Positions 10,966 to 20,377 of a DNA stretch of 64,000 nt are shown here, one piece after another (positions within the stretch are counted from its first letter, which is position 1; each line of letters starts with the position of its first letter). The notes under the pieces were generated by a model that saw nothing but the letters and a program-made list of their open reading frames with translations, was not told where the DNA came from and searched no databases. A program made the translations under genes and the position numbers. This DNA is from Liolophura sinensis. Its lineage: Eukaryota > Mollusca > Polyplacophora > Chitonida > Chitonidae. The stretch covers positions 27,933,764 through 27,997,763 of the forward strand of contig NC_088306.1 of the NCBI RefSeq assembly GCF_032854445.1, given 5' to 3'.

Positions 10966-11829
10966 TGTAAGTGAAATTGAATCTGAATAAATGTATTATG
11001 GTAAGTCTGTTGATAATTAATAATTGTATGAATTACATAGGTTTGTTGATAAATAATTATCGTTTGCTATATTGACTCCTCCATATCTACAAAGATTTGA
11101 TCTTGATTGCAACATTATTCAGCTAGATTCAAAACATGATTCATCCAGCTTGAAAAATTCTTTACACATGTGGACTAATCATTCATCCATATCGATGCAT
11201 TGATCATGGACATAGACAAATTATTCTTCTGTAGCGTCCATGCTATGAGTGTCACGACACAGCCGTGTTATTAACGCTTGGGTGTTTATTTCATCCAAAA
11301 TTGAAATATGGGCATCAATACCTGATCCATCAAAATTATTACTACTTTGTCGGAGATATAGTCAATGTATTAACACACTGTCCAACATATGCCAGATTTT
11401 GCCACCCGTAAGACACAAATGAACTGGATGAATATCATAGGAATCATTTCTTAGTCTCAGTAGAGATCACGTTGACCCGACTGTTTGCGCTTCCACAAGT
11501 TTGCACTTGTCCGTGACTCTCGCCATTCAGTAAGGCTCGGTTCCTATCCCCAGTGCAATTAAGACCAGTCCAGTAAGCCACAGTTAACAATGGTGGCTTT
11601 ATTGAGGACCTCAGAAACCACATAACCCTCCCCATTCTCTGACAGCTAAGGAAACATACTCGCCGACATTCTGCCGCGAAGACACACACTTGAGTTCTGA
11701 AGTTAATTCAAGCAGTCTTCGAGGAAGTTACTTTGAAAATAAGGGACTGATCCTGAAGTGTACATTGCATAACATTACCACCGCGGCTAAGACCGTGTAA
11801 CGTTCTTGTTTATTCCTCACGTATCCATG

Positions 11830-11955
11830 ATATACATGTAGAGCGGTAGGTCGGACCGAGTAAGTTTGTGTAAAGGTTAAAGTCATGGAGAAATCAGACA
11901 TGGTTCACATTCGCTGTAGTTTTGTCGGGGGCTCGAATCCCCTAGGTGTTAATGA
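11830..11955 (+). mobile_element. possible SINE head fragment
   Basis: Contains a B-box-like stretch (gggggctcgaatcccct) about 65 bases after an A-box-like stretch (gtagagcggtaggtcgg). This spacing and order suggest a decayed tRNA-derived SINE head. No cloverleaf can be folded with confidence and no 3' body follows. Confidence 0.35.
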
Positions 11956-12433
11956 GGGATATAACTAGCGATCTCTTAATTACTTTTTTTTAAAATATCC
12001 ATGCATCAATACGAAACTTTTATTAGAGTTATAGCATATCTTTTGTTGAAAATGCCTTATGCATGTTATAAAAGATATACTTCTTGTCAAGGCACCCCTT
12101 TTCAATACTGTATAACTGACGGTCGTCTTTCTCATTTTTGCTGGAAATGTACTATGCGTGCTATAGTGGACATTTTTTCAATACACATTTTATATAAAAT
12201 GTAAAAGTTTATTTTGACACGATTCATCAGAATGCGTTAAATTACTGTTTTATGAAAAATTGGTGACTCTTGTCTTCCATCCCACTGCATTTCTCAGAGT
12301 ACAGTTTTATGTCGTCATTTAAAAGACCGGGGCCACCAAGGAATGCCGGTTCACCCTATTAAATACTTCACTTTTTCACGTGGCTGGGTTTGACTGTTTA
12401 TCTAGCTTAAGTCACATGGGAGTGGTCTCCTAT

Positions 12434-12470
12434 GGGTGTGTGTGTGTGAGGGGGTTGGGGGTGGGGGGGG
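12434..12470 (+). other. GT repeat followed by G-quadruplex-type tract
   Basis: A short (gt)n run followed by ggggg, ggggg and a run of eight G separated by 1-2 bases. With the upstream ggg this fits a four-run quadruplex pattern. Non-coding context. Confidence 0.5.
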
Positions 12471-15178
12471 TGCAGAAGGATTGTATTCCGGTTATATTCA
12501 AGCGTCTTGCAAACAAGTTGTCCGACCTTTAGATAGTCAATTACTAAATGCCTGCTGGACAGTGTATTTTAGAAGTAAATAAATGTTAAAGAAAACAATA
12601 CTTTTGGAGCTGAAATTGACATTTTCTCAGTGGAATGCCTCATTGTCTTCCTGACGAACTCAGAACACTTTCCCATGGTCAGCAGAGCTCTCAGAATCCG
12701 GCAAATTGTCTAACGTAATCATGAGCGACATTTTTGATTATTGTACATCAACAGCAACCCAAAAAAGGGTGTGGTCCCGATGTTTGCCGTTGGTCAAAAT
12801 GTTGCCAAATCCTGAAATCATTACCCAGAATGCACCTTCAAGCGTTCCGGTACGTAATTCACCCTACCGATGCGTATCGAATAGTCAGATTCTGTTCAAA
12901 ACAACCCCAACATGAATTCATGACCCATTGTGGGTAGGAACCTCCCTTAAGGGCACAATTAGACCTATCTAATGACCCTCGACGCCATTCACCGTGCTCA
13001 GTTTGCATACGCTACTGACCCATCCCCACTGGGAGATTATTTTTAGGGGCTGAAAAGCCTTTCACCGTACCGTCTCTGAACTGGAGACGTAGACTTGTCG
13101 CAACCCAAATTAATATGGCCTACATCAAGTAGATTCCATAAATTCCTGTTCCCGGACAGGAACAGTATTGGCGAGGGTTGGACAGGCGGTTTCATTACAT
13201 GGTGGTTTCTCACATGGTGGTTTCTCACTGTGACTGAGAGCTAGACTGACGCAATCGACATACTTAAGCATGCAAATAAGAAGTTTTTACCTAAGACTAT
13301 CATGTCTTTTTGTTTAGTTGCTGCAGGAAAATTGGTATTCAATTATATTCTAACCTACTTGTATACATGCATGTCATCTGAAATAGGCTTGTCGCCGTTG
13401 TCACATGAAGCTTGCTTTTCCCAGTACGTGGACATTATCTAAAATTGATATCACCTCCTTTACACTTTACGTATCCTCCTCTGTGTGGCGTGTAACTAAA
13501 CCACACCTTTTTCCACCTGTAGAACAATGTTGAAGAGAACCCAACGAAGCTTTAAACAACTTTGGAGTGATTTTAACTCAGTTTATTCACATGTATATTG
13601 CTATTATCCCGTAATTTGACGACCGTCCAAAAAAAATCTTCCAAGTTCCGTCCCAATTCACGAATATTTGGAGATTGTTTTTATTACACATTTTATCTAT
13701 TTTCCTTTTTTATATTACATTGACCGTGCAACCTAGCAAATGAAAATGATAACGTACCAGTTTTGCAAGAGGGAAAAATGACAAAGCCATGTGGAAAAAA
13801 AAAACATTTCAGATTCATAACCAAGTCGAACTGCCATCAGAAAGAAGATTAGTTCTCTTTTTGAGAAAATAAATCACACAGGGCGGTACTATGCGATGAT
13901 AGATTTATCAATTGTTCAGGTATGTCTTTTCAAGTACACGTAGGTGGGCTAGCTTGATTCTCTTGAACGCAAAAGATAACGGCCATCTTGAATCCCGAGG
14001 TGGAGAGTAATATAGGTTTTAAAGAATGGGTGAAAGGGCAGAGGGCGAAATGTTGTCCGTTCGTTGGTGATCTGCTGGTATTCCACAGGTTGCCATTGTT
14101 GAAAGCACAATGGCCGACAACATTAAGCAAACGACCGCTGGACAATTGTCACTGAACAGAACATAAAAAAGCCTGAGACCCTAACACGAAACTTTTCTAT
14201 ATAAACACATTGAAATGCTAGAATGCAAATTTTCATAGAGGCCACATTCTTGCGATTCAAAGTAAAGACAAGGGCCAAAAAATGCGGGGGATTGATTCGA
14301 GGCGATACAGTGGTGTCTGTCAACTGAACGAACAATGCATGACCCCAGCTTGTCCGGTTATTCACTCGAGCAGCACAATAGTCAGTTAGTCCGACACTTC
14401 CCTTCATTTCGTCTCAGCTTGCTGTCCCTTTTATGGCGTGCAGAGATCACATGGAAGAAAAATCTAACAATACACGACACACAGTAATCTGAAATGTACC
14501 GTTACAATAAGATAATATAGACCTAATATTCTACCATATATAGGATAATACTGTGATTTAAATATAATTATCGGCTGCTGAAGTATGTATATATACCGGT
14601 TGTTGAAGAATGTTTATATACGGGTTGTTTCTCACGGAGATTATTCTCCACACGAATGACCAATATAATTACCGTCAGATTTATGTTATTTTGTCCATGC
14701 ATGCCCCCCCCCCCTGTAAATATTAATGTTCGTTAAGCTGAGTTATACAAATAAACCACTAACGTGTCGGACCAACAATAAATGATTTGGGTATTCCATT
14801 CAAGATTTTGGGTGATAAATCGCATTCTCTTTGTAATACAGTCAAGTGAAAGTCAACTATTAAAGGAACCAATGCATGTTTTGTGTTCACTGGTTTTGTT
14901 GTATCGTCATATTTGTTATCATTAACTAAGGAAGCCTTACTAATTAAGAAATGAGATACAATTTTCGAATGTAGCAAACCTGAAAATAAGTTTCGTGAAA
15001 GTGAGCCGAGGTTATATTATATACATGGGTCTTGTCCCTTTCTCTGATGGGTTCGCCTGCTAAGTGTTACGTAGCCATTTTCTGCCTTAACATTGCCATT
15101 TCAGTTATGAAGGAGTGTCGTATGGCGTGTCGGCCATTTCTGCGAGTTGCTGCTTTAGTTATGCATTCTTTCCCACAG

Positions 15179-15566
15179 TGGCCTTACTTGTCCCAGATCT
15201 ACGCCAGTAATCCGTTTGGGAATCCAGAATGGGACGATTTCCGACAGTCGAACACCAGCCTGGGAAGTCAGAAAGACTTTATGACGTCATTCCGTCAGGT
15301 GGGTGGCGACAGCGAACAGACCTACGGGGCTTACAGATTCTACATGCACGATGAATACAAAGGAGGAGGAGGAGAAGGAGGAGGAGTACAATATCGACAT
15401 CCGGGCTATTTCGTGGAGGAAGAAACCGCCAGCTACACTACACACGAAAAGGAATCCTCCCAGTCGTCACGGGTGAAAGTCTTCCTGTGGAGAAATATTC
15501 TTGGTGCTTTTGTCTTACTATCCATTCTTGTTGCCATAGCTACTGTCATCATTTTAGCCATTTTCT
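15179..15566 (+). CDS. mucin exon A: cytoplasmic tail and transmembrane helix
   Basis: The acceptor ttctttcccacag|tgg opens this exon in phase 0 and ct|gtaagt closes it in phase 1. The same frame is open upstream to an ATG at 15,047, so an unspliced start there is possible, but that extension (YVAIFCLNIAISVMK...) does not look coding. The 129 encoded residues contain about nine Tyr in the first 95, an NPF motif (ASNPFGNPEW, an EH-domain-type endocytic signal), and a Gly/Glu run from a purine tract at 15,361-15,390. Then comes the basic SRVKVFLWRN and a hydrophobic helix (exon residues about 107-130, ILGAFVLLSILVAIATVII...). Basic residues follow the helix in the next exon. The helix placed immediately before SEA1 implies a membrane-anchored, type II protein. 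No kinase or enzyme domain is present. Confidence 0.7.
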
Positions 15567-16124
15567 GTAAGTATTTCTTTTTAGTCCCATCAGGTACTAA
15601 AGTAAGAAAAATATTACTTATCATATTATTTACGAATGTTGAATTCCACTGTACCCAGTATTCACTAAACGCTTACTCGCTGGGACTGTTAGGCCCGTGG
15701 CCAATGGCGCCACGTTCAAATCCAGCTCTTGCTGTTCCGGCTCCGGTATTACGTCAGGGAGCTTGTTAAGTACCAATATCTAAGAACTGTGGCCTCCTCC
15801 ACTTACCCAGGTTTCCTCCGCTCATTTCTCTGACCGTCGTCATACAAGTGAGAAGTATTTGAGAACTGCGTTAAATACAAGTCAATAAGTCCATTTTGTA
15901 GCTTTTACATAACATCTCAACACACGCCATATGGTTTTACGAATGTAAAAACTCCCAGGCAATCAATATCCAGTAACCAATATAACATATCGTATAAGAC
16001 TACTACTAAAGGTTGTAAGCTCACTGTTTTCAATGCCCCACAAATCATTCTATATCACATTCGAATATAAATAATCCCATGATAACGAATGCACTTTGTC
16101 TACTAATCACTCTTTTCGTTTCAG
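15567..16124. other. intron with SINE-like insertion
   Basis: GT..AG intron between the membrane-helix exon and the 30-nt exon. It holds the SINE-like element at 15,682-15,893; otherwise AT-rich. Confidence 0.7.
15682..15893 (+). mobile_element. tRNA-derived SINE-like element in intron
   Basis: Has an A-box-like stretch (ggcccgtggccaatggc), a good B box (cgttcaaatccagctc), the body block gctgttccggctccggtat / acgtcagggagc shared with 19,196-19,412, then ggtttcctccgctca, gtcgtcatacaagtgag and a degraded tail. The open frame running from the upstream exon through this element is read-through into the intron, not coding. Confidence 0.7.
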
Positions 16125-16154
16125 TAACACGAAGGTCGTCAAATCTAGAAACAA
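16125..16154 (+). CDS. mucin exon B: 30-nt micro-exon (juxtamembrane linker)
   Basis: Acceptor ttttcgtttcag|taac and donor acaa|gtaagt bound a 30-base exon. Entering in phase 1 and leaving in phase 1, it adds ten codons. The junction codon reads Leu and the rest is TRRSSNLET, a basic/polar linker just outside the membrane helix. The fit to both neighbours' phases and the strong splice sites support it despite its small size. Skipping it would also keep the frame (30 = 10 codons), so it could be an alternatively used exon. Confidence 0.65.
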
Positions 16155-16596
16155 GTAAGTCATGACTGCGTGAAAACGCCACCTTATAGGACAACGTTTA
16201 TTTAGTGGTAAATTCAAAAAATGCTCAGTTAGACGAATTTGGCCCGTTAAACAAAGAGCAAACCAGTTTAAAAGTTGGAGAAAATTGGAACTGGAATTGA
16301 AATAGGCATAATGGACTTACACTATAGCTTTTAACGTCATAATTAGTACTCTGGCAAAGTTAAAACAATTTCCACTGTTATCTGTTAATACAACAAGGAA
16401 GTCGTCTGGTAAACGTTGGCCGAAGAGCGCTCGCTGGCTCACGTGGTCAATGTTGAGCGGCGTGACTCTCAGAACCTTGACCAAGGAGGTCGCGGATTCG
16501 AGTCCATATTTCACCGCTTCAGATGCCGTTTTAAGTCGATTTTAACCAAACGTATAGTCGTGTACAAGTGCTTGTTTGCTCTTTGTTCTTCCCCAG
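16155..16596. other. intron with SINE head
   Basis: GT..AG intron; contains the tRNA-like head at 16,405-16,520. The rest has no recognisable feature. Confidence 0.65.
16405..16520 (+). mobile_element. SINE head fragment in intron
   Basis: A-box-like cgctggctcacgtggtcaa followed at tRNA-like distance by a B box (cggattcgagtccat). The 3' body and tail are not visible, so this is a fragment or a different subfamily. It is unlikely to be a functional tRNA because no acceptor stem can be closed. Confidence 0.5.
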
Positions 16597-16706
16597 GATC
16601 ATTTTACACAAGCTTTCGAGTTCTCAACGAGAACTACATTCCATCGCATTACGCCAATACAAACAGCTCCGAGTTTACAGCCAAAGCTAGTCAGTTATGC
16701 GGAGCG
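16597..16706 (+). CDS. mucin exon C: SEA domain 1, part a
   Basis: Acceptor cttccccag|gatc, donor gcg|gtaagt; 110 nt, phase 1 to 0. It encodes the start of an SEA domain: FYTSFRVLNENYIPSHYANT then NSSEFTAKASQLCGA. The pattern (F-x-V-x-N-x-x-[YF]...S-x-E-[FY]...) matches the first strand and first helix of SEA domains and aligns with the 107-nt exons at 19,433 and 24,929, one codon longer. A cysteine near the end (LCGA) is conserved in all three copies. SEA domains are extracellular, often self-cleaving modules next to mucin regions. Confidence 0.82.
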
Positions 16707-16918
16707 GTAAGTATAACTTTCAGTTATCTTCATAAACATCGCACCGACGACTTTATTTCAGTACATGGTATTGTATGTTGACACCGAATGAACATAGGTA
16801 TGTGTGACTTTGTTGCCATGCACAAAAACATGGCAGTAAAGACTTTATCACATCACATGATATTGCATAGAGATATTGCAGAAGTGAATCTAAATGAATA
16901 TATATTCGACATTTCCAG

Positions 16919-16986
16919 ATAGATAACATGTACCAGTCATCCTCCGAGGCAGCCCTATATGGCGGATGCACGATAGTCCATATAAG
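16919..16986 (+). CDS. mucin exon D: SEA domain 1, part b
   Basis: Acceptor catttccag|atag, donor ataag|gtaagt; 68 nt, phase 0 to 2. It encodes IDNMYQSSSEAALYGGCTIV then HI and a split codon. It aligns residue for residue with MDAIYRNSSQAETYIGCIV (19,926) and MDQIYKKSSLKDDYIRCTV (25,191). The cysteine in GGCTIV is conserved in all three. This is the second helix and following strand of the SEA fold. The intron falls exactly before the cleavage motif. Confidence 0.82.
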
Positions 16987-17357
16987 GTAAGTACGAACTT
17001 AAATGTGTTTCTGAAATATCGCAGGGTCTTTTTACCTTTGCAATAATAACAGATTACAAAAAGAGTCACTGACAGATCTTTCAGTCCTTGAAATCTAAAC
17101 CTCGAGAATGGTTATGCCTGCCTTTCAATCGTTAGGTCACCGATTGATCAGCGACACTCGTGTGGCCGTTAACGCAGACAACTTGTCTTCCACCGAAATG
17201 ACATGCACGTCTACCGTCACACATGTGAAAGTTCGCAAGTAACTTGTAAAACACCGGTGGTTTAATTCTAAAGCTCCGATTTTCTCCCCGCATAATACTA
17301 ATCGCAATGTTATGTCAAACAACAACCAAATAAATAAATTACATTTTTTCTTTTCAG
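16987..17357. other. intron
   Basis: GT..AG intron between the SEA1 part b exon and the mucin 1 exon; nothing recognisable inside. Confidence 0.65.
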
Positions 17358-19057
17358 CAATGGGAGCATTATTGTACATGCAGAAATAAAGACTGTGGGC
17401 AGGCCACAATGGACTAATGACTCAGCTCTGAACGCATTAACACGTTTGGAAGGTGTATTTTCCAATTTTGTAGAAAACAACGACTATCTGAAAGAATTCC
17501 AGTTAGACAGAAATTACACCATTGTGTTTGAAACGAATCAGACTCCGTTCACAACAACTACGGTGCCTGTTACTTTGAGGAGCACGACATCTCCGCCCGA
17601 GAAATCCACGACCACAACATCCAGGCAAAGTGTAACCACGAAACCGACAACCACAGATAAAGAAACCACTAATAGTGCTGGAACCACTTCTACAACCTCG
17701 AACACTACAACCACAGATAGGGAAACCCCCACTAGTTCAACTGCTCGAACCACTTCTACAACCCCCAACCCTACAATCACAGATAAAGAAACCCCTACTA
17801 GTTCAACTGCTCGAACCACTTCAACAACCCCCAAACCTACAACCACGGATAAGGAAACCACTACTAGTTCAACTGCTCGAACCACTTCTACAACCTCCAA
17901 CCCTACAACCACAGATAAGGAAACCACCACTAGTTCAACTGCTCGAACCGAGTCTACCACCCCAAACCCTATAATCACGGATAAGGAAACCACTACTAGT
18001 TCAACTGCTCGAACCACTTCTACAACGCCCAAACCTACAACCACGGATAAGGAAACCACTACTAGTTCAACTGCTCGAACCACTTCTACAACCCCCAACC
18101 CTACAACCACAGATAAGGAAACCACTACTAGTTCAACTGCTCAAACCACCTCTACAACTTCTAACCCTACAACCACAAATCGGGAAACCAGTGCTAGTTC
18201 AACTGCTCGAAGCACTTATACGACGGCGTCTGTTGCTACAACAGCACAAATTAAAACGACGGCCCAACTGACCAACGGAACGTCATCAACACAGCCAATA
18301 ACGTCCACATCACGCCCAGTGACGTCAACGTCACAGCCAGTGGCGTCATCCACCCAGCTGAAGACGATGACGTCTGTATCAAGATCATCGACTGTCAAAC
18401 CGGCTATTTCCACGCCTCAACTGGCTACATCGACGTTTTTCACACAAGACGCAAGCTCTTCCACGGCTAGGAGCCCGCCATCAACATTGTTTAGTCTTCT
18501 AACGAGTGACCATAGCACGACGGCTGTCCATCAAATTACTTCAACGCCGGCCCAAAGTACATCCACGCAAGCCCGTGTAACTACAACTTTTCCAAGTACG
18601 TTATCTCTTACAAGAACGACAGCGACTCAAATTACAACCAGACCTCCTCAAAGTACAACCACCACTGTTCAAAGTACTAGTCCTGCTAAAAGTACAACCA
18701 CCCCTGCTCAAAGTACAACCACCTCTGTCCAAAGCACAACCACGACTGTTCAGAGCACAACCCACCCTGCTCAAGGAACAACTACCACTGTTCAAGAGAT
18801 ATCGGTGCCTGATAAAAGAACACCAACAACAAGACCGAGTACAGCAGAGAGCATTACAAGCCTACCGTCAACCACAGTGAGCACGACGTCAGCAAGTGAC
18901 TTGATTACGACACAGCAAAGTGTTTCCACCACCCACTCGGCATCAACTGAGGCAAGGACGCCGTCAACCCCATCGACCTCCACATTAGTCGGAACGCAAG
19001 CCTTTACCAGCCCTGATAGTACCGTTGCCTACACAACAGAGCCAGTTGTGCAAACCG
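17358..19057 (+). CDS. mucin exon E: SEA domain 1 end plus mucin domain 1
   Basis: Acceptor cttttcag|caat, donor ccg|gtaaat; 1,700 nt, phase 2 to 1. The first codons complete SEA1: S|NGSIIVHAEIKT, where G-S-I-I-V fits the SEA self-cleavage motif (G|S followed by hydrophobics), and on to FQLDRNYTIVFET at the end of the domain. From about 17,540 the protein is Ser/Thr/Pro-rich with no cysteine seen. It holds about eight 22-residue repeats (66 bp; type TTTDKETTTSSTARTTSTTP, 17,655-18,205) and later a short run of 7-residue STTTPAQ-like units (18,655-18,797). It would be heavily O-glycosylated. Open frame past 19,057 is intron read-through. Confidence 0.85.
17655..18205 (+). repeat. 66-bp coding tandem repeat in mucin domain 1
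   Basis: About eight copies of a 66-base unit (22 residues), with the block gataaggaaaccac recurring every 66 bases. Units share CTAGTTCAACTGCTCGAACC. The long minus-strand frame here (VVSLSVVVGLGVVE-type) is a mirror of the repeat and not a gene. Confidence 0.88.
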
Positions 19058-19432
19058 GTAAATATCTTCCATTTCGTGTAAAAGGTTTAATTGTGTTTTA
19101 TTTTACAAAGCACATGTTCTACGGTTGTGACATTTGTGAGTTATAGTTTCTGTGCATCAACCATGATTAAATTGCTAGAATTCCGCATCTACATTTATCT
19201 GGCCGATGGCTAATGAGATCACGTCCTCGAATCCAACTCTTGCTGTTTTGATTGCGGTATTCAGTCAGAAGGCTTTTTAAGCACCTAAGAATGGTCAGTG
19301 GCTTCCAGTCAGAAACCTGACCGCCGTTGCACAAGTGAAAAATTCTTCAGTGTGTCGTCAAACACCAATCAATCGTTCAATAAATAAATGAATCAATCAA
19401 TAAATAAAATAAATGGTTTATCTTGTTTATAG
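19058..19432. other. intron with SINE-like insertion
   Basis: GT..AG intron separating mucin domain 1 from SEA domain 2; most of it is the SINE-like element at 19,196-19,412. Confidence 0.7.
19196..19412 (+). mobile_element. tRNA-derived SINE-like element in intron
   Basis: A-box-like tggccgatggctaatgag, B-box-like cctcgaatccaactctt, the same body block as the copy at 15,682 (cttgctgtttt..cggtattcagtcag, tttttaagcacc), then cgccgttgcacaagtgaaaa, tcaaacaccaatcaatc and an AAAT-type tail ending about 20 bases before the acceptor at 19,433. The tail may therefore sit inside the splice-acceptor neighbourhood. Confidence 0.72.
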
Positions 19433-19539
19433 GTCAGTTCTCTGGTGTCGTTCGAGTTGTCAACAGAACATTTACAGAAGATCTCCTCGACAAAAACAGC
19501 ACTGAATACGTTGTCATTGCAAATGACTTCTGTTCTACG
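19433..19539 (+). CDS. mucin exon F: SEA domain 2, part a
   Basis: Acceptor gtttatag|gtca, donor acg|gtaacc; 107 nt, phase 1 to 0. It encodes GQFSGVVRVVNRTFTEDLL then DKNSTEYVVIANDFCST. It aligns with DIFDGTIRAVNRTFTEGFQ in SEA3: both share VNRTFTE, which contains an N-R-T glycosylation sequon, and the FC near the end. This is strand 1 and helix 1 of an SEA domain. Confidence 0.85.
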
Positions 19540-19925
19540 GTAACCACACATAATTTATTTATATCTATTGTTTTCCCGTTATATTGTACTTTTTGTGCTA
19601 TTTAACAAGTGTTATATACCCATTGTCCCCCTGGCCATAAAGAGTTAGTTGTAATAATTTCCAGTGGCTGAAATAAGCTCATGCTCATAGCGAGGTGCAA
19701 TGGTTTTCTCTACTGATTCTCCACAACACGTAAAAGACGAAAAAGATATATAAAAAAACCCCTTCACTTGCCCATATTAAGACTCAGATTATATCACAGA
19801 TATGCATCTCTTGTTATAACTATGCGATAAAGAGACGACCTTTAGCCAGGCAAAACTGAACTTTTCATCAAAAATACCTCCACAACATTCTGTCACTGAT
19901 GTTTCCACTGTCTTTGTTTTTGCAG
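19540..19925. other. intron
   Basis: GT..AG intron inside SEA domain 2; ends in a strong pyrimidine tract (ctttgtttttgcag). Nothing else recognised. Confidence 0.65.
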
Positions 19926-19993
19926 ATGGATGCGATATATCGCAATTCCAGCCAGGCGGAAACTTACATCGGATGCATAGTCCTAGGCATCAG
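19926..19993 (+). CDS. mucin exon G: SEA domain 2, part b
   Basis: Acceptor gtttttgcag|atgg, donor atcag|gtaagt; 68 nt, phase 0 to 2. It encodes MDAIYRNSSQAETYIGCIVL then GI and a split Arg codon. Length, phase and the Tyr/Ser/Cys pattern are identical to the exons at 16,919 and 25,191. Confidence 0.86.
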
Positions 19994-20377
19994 GTAAGTT
20001 CTTCGTTTTAAGAAAGATATGATGTATCGCCATTTAGTAGTTTCCATAATCAATGGGATCCATTTCTTTGCATTTACGTCCACATCGTTTCAGTTTATTC
20101 AGTTTATTCAGTTCTTCTATAGTCGCCTCCTGTTTACCATACTGCAGGCTGAGGCGTAAAAAACGTTTATTTTTCAAAATTTTGCCGTTCTTATGAATTA
20201 TTACTTAAGAGTCTTCTACAGTACAGTCTAATTCATGTGTGTTAAATATGGTACAATTTACATTTCAGCTCAATTTAATCTAGTGCAATAAACTCCACCG
20301 TCCTTCTTAGGTCTTTTACGAATGCTTGCTGGCGCTATCGCGAGAAGGTACACTATTGTTTCTGTTGTGTCTTTCAG
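19994..20377. other. intron
   Basis: GT..AG intron just before the SEA2 cleavage motif. Contains a small direct repeat (cagtttattcagtttattcag) near 20,091-20,112 and is otherwise unremarkable. Confidence 0.65.

Larger units (their letters stand above)
10966..15178. other. long gene-free stretch upstream of the main gene
   Basis: Mostly AT-rich non-coding DNA. Short frames are scattered on both strands (up to about 94 codons) without recognisable domains. It contains a tRNA-like fragment (11,830-11,955), a G-rich tract (12,434-12,470), a small direct repeat of atggtggtttctcac near 13,197-13,230 and a poly-C run at 14,703-14,712. If 9,141-9,170 is the first exon, this is intron 1. Otherwise the 5' exon and promoter of the mucin gene may lie here unseen. 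Confidence 0.5.

Noticed and set aside
15567-15769. C-terminal part of the plus-strand frame after the membrane helix exon
   Set aside because: A strong donor (gtaagt) sits at 15,567 and the frame then runs through a SINE-like element; it is intron read-through.
16405-16520. Functional tRNA gene
   Set aside because: A and B boxes are present but no closing acceptor stem or anticodon arm can be placed; it fits a SINE head better.
17538-18125. 195-codon minus-strand frame over mucin domain 1 repeats
   Set aside because: Mirror of the 66-bp repeat, with simple Val/Leu/Ser composition; the plus strand fits a spliced SEA-mucin exon.
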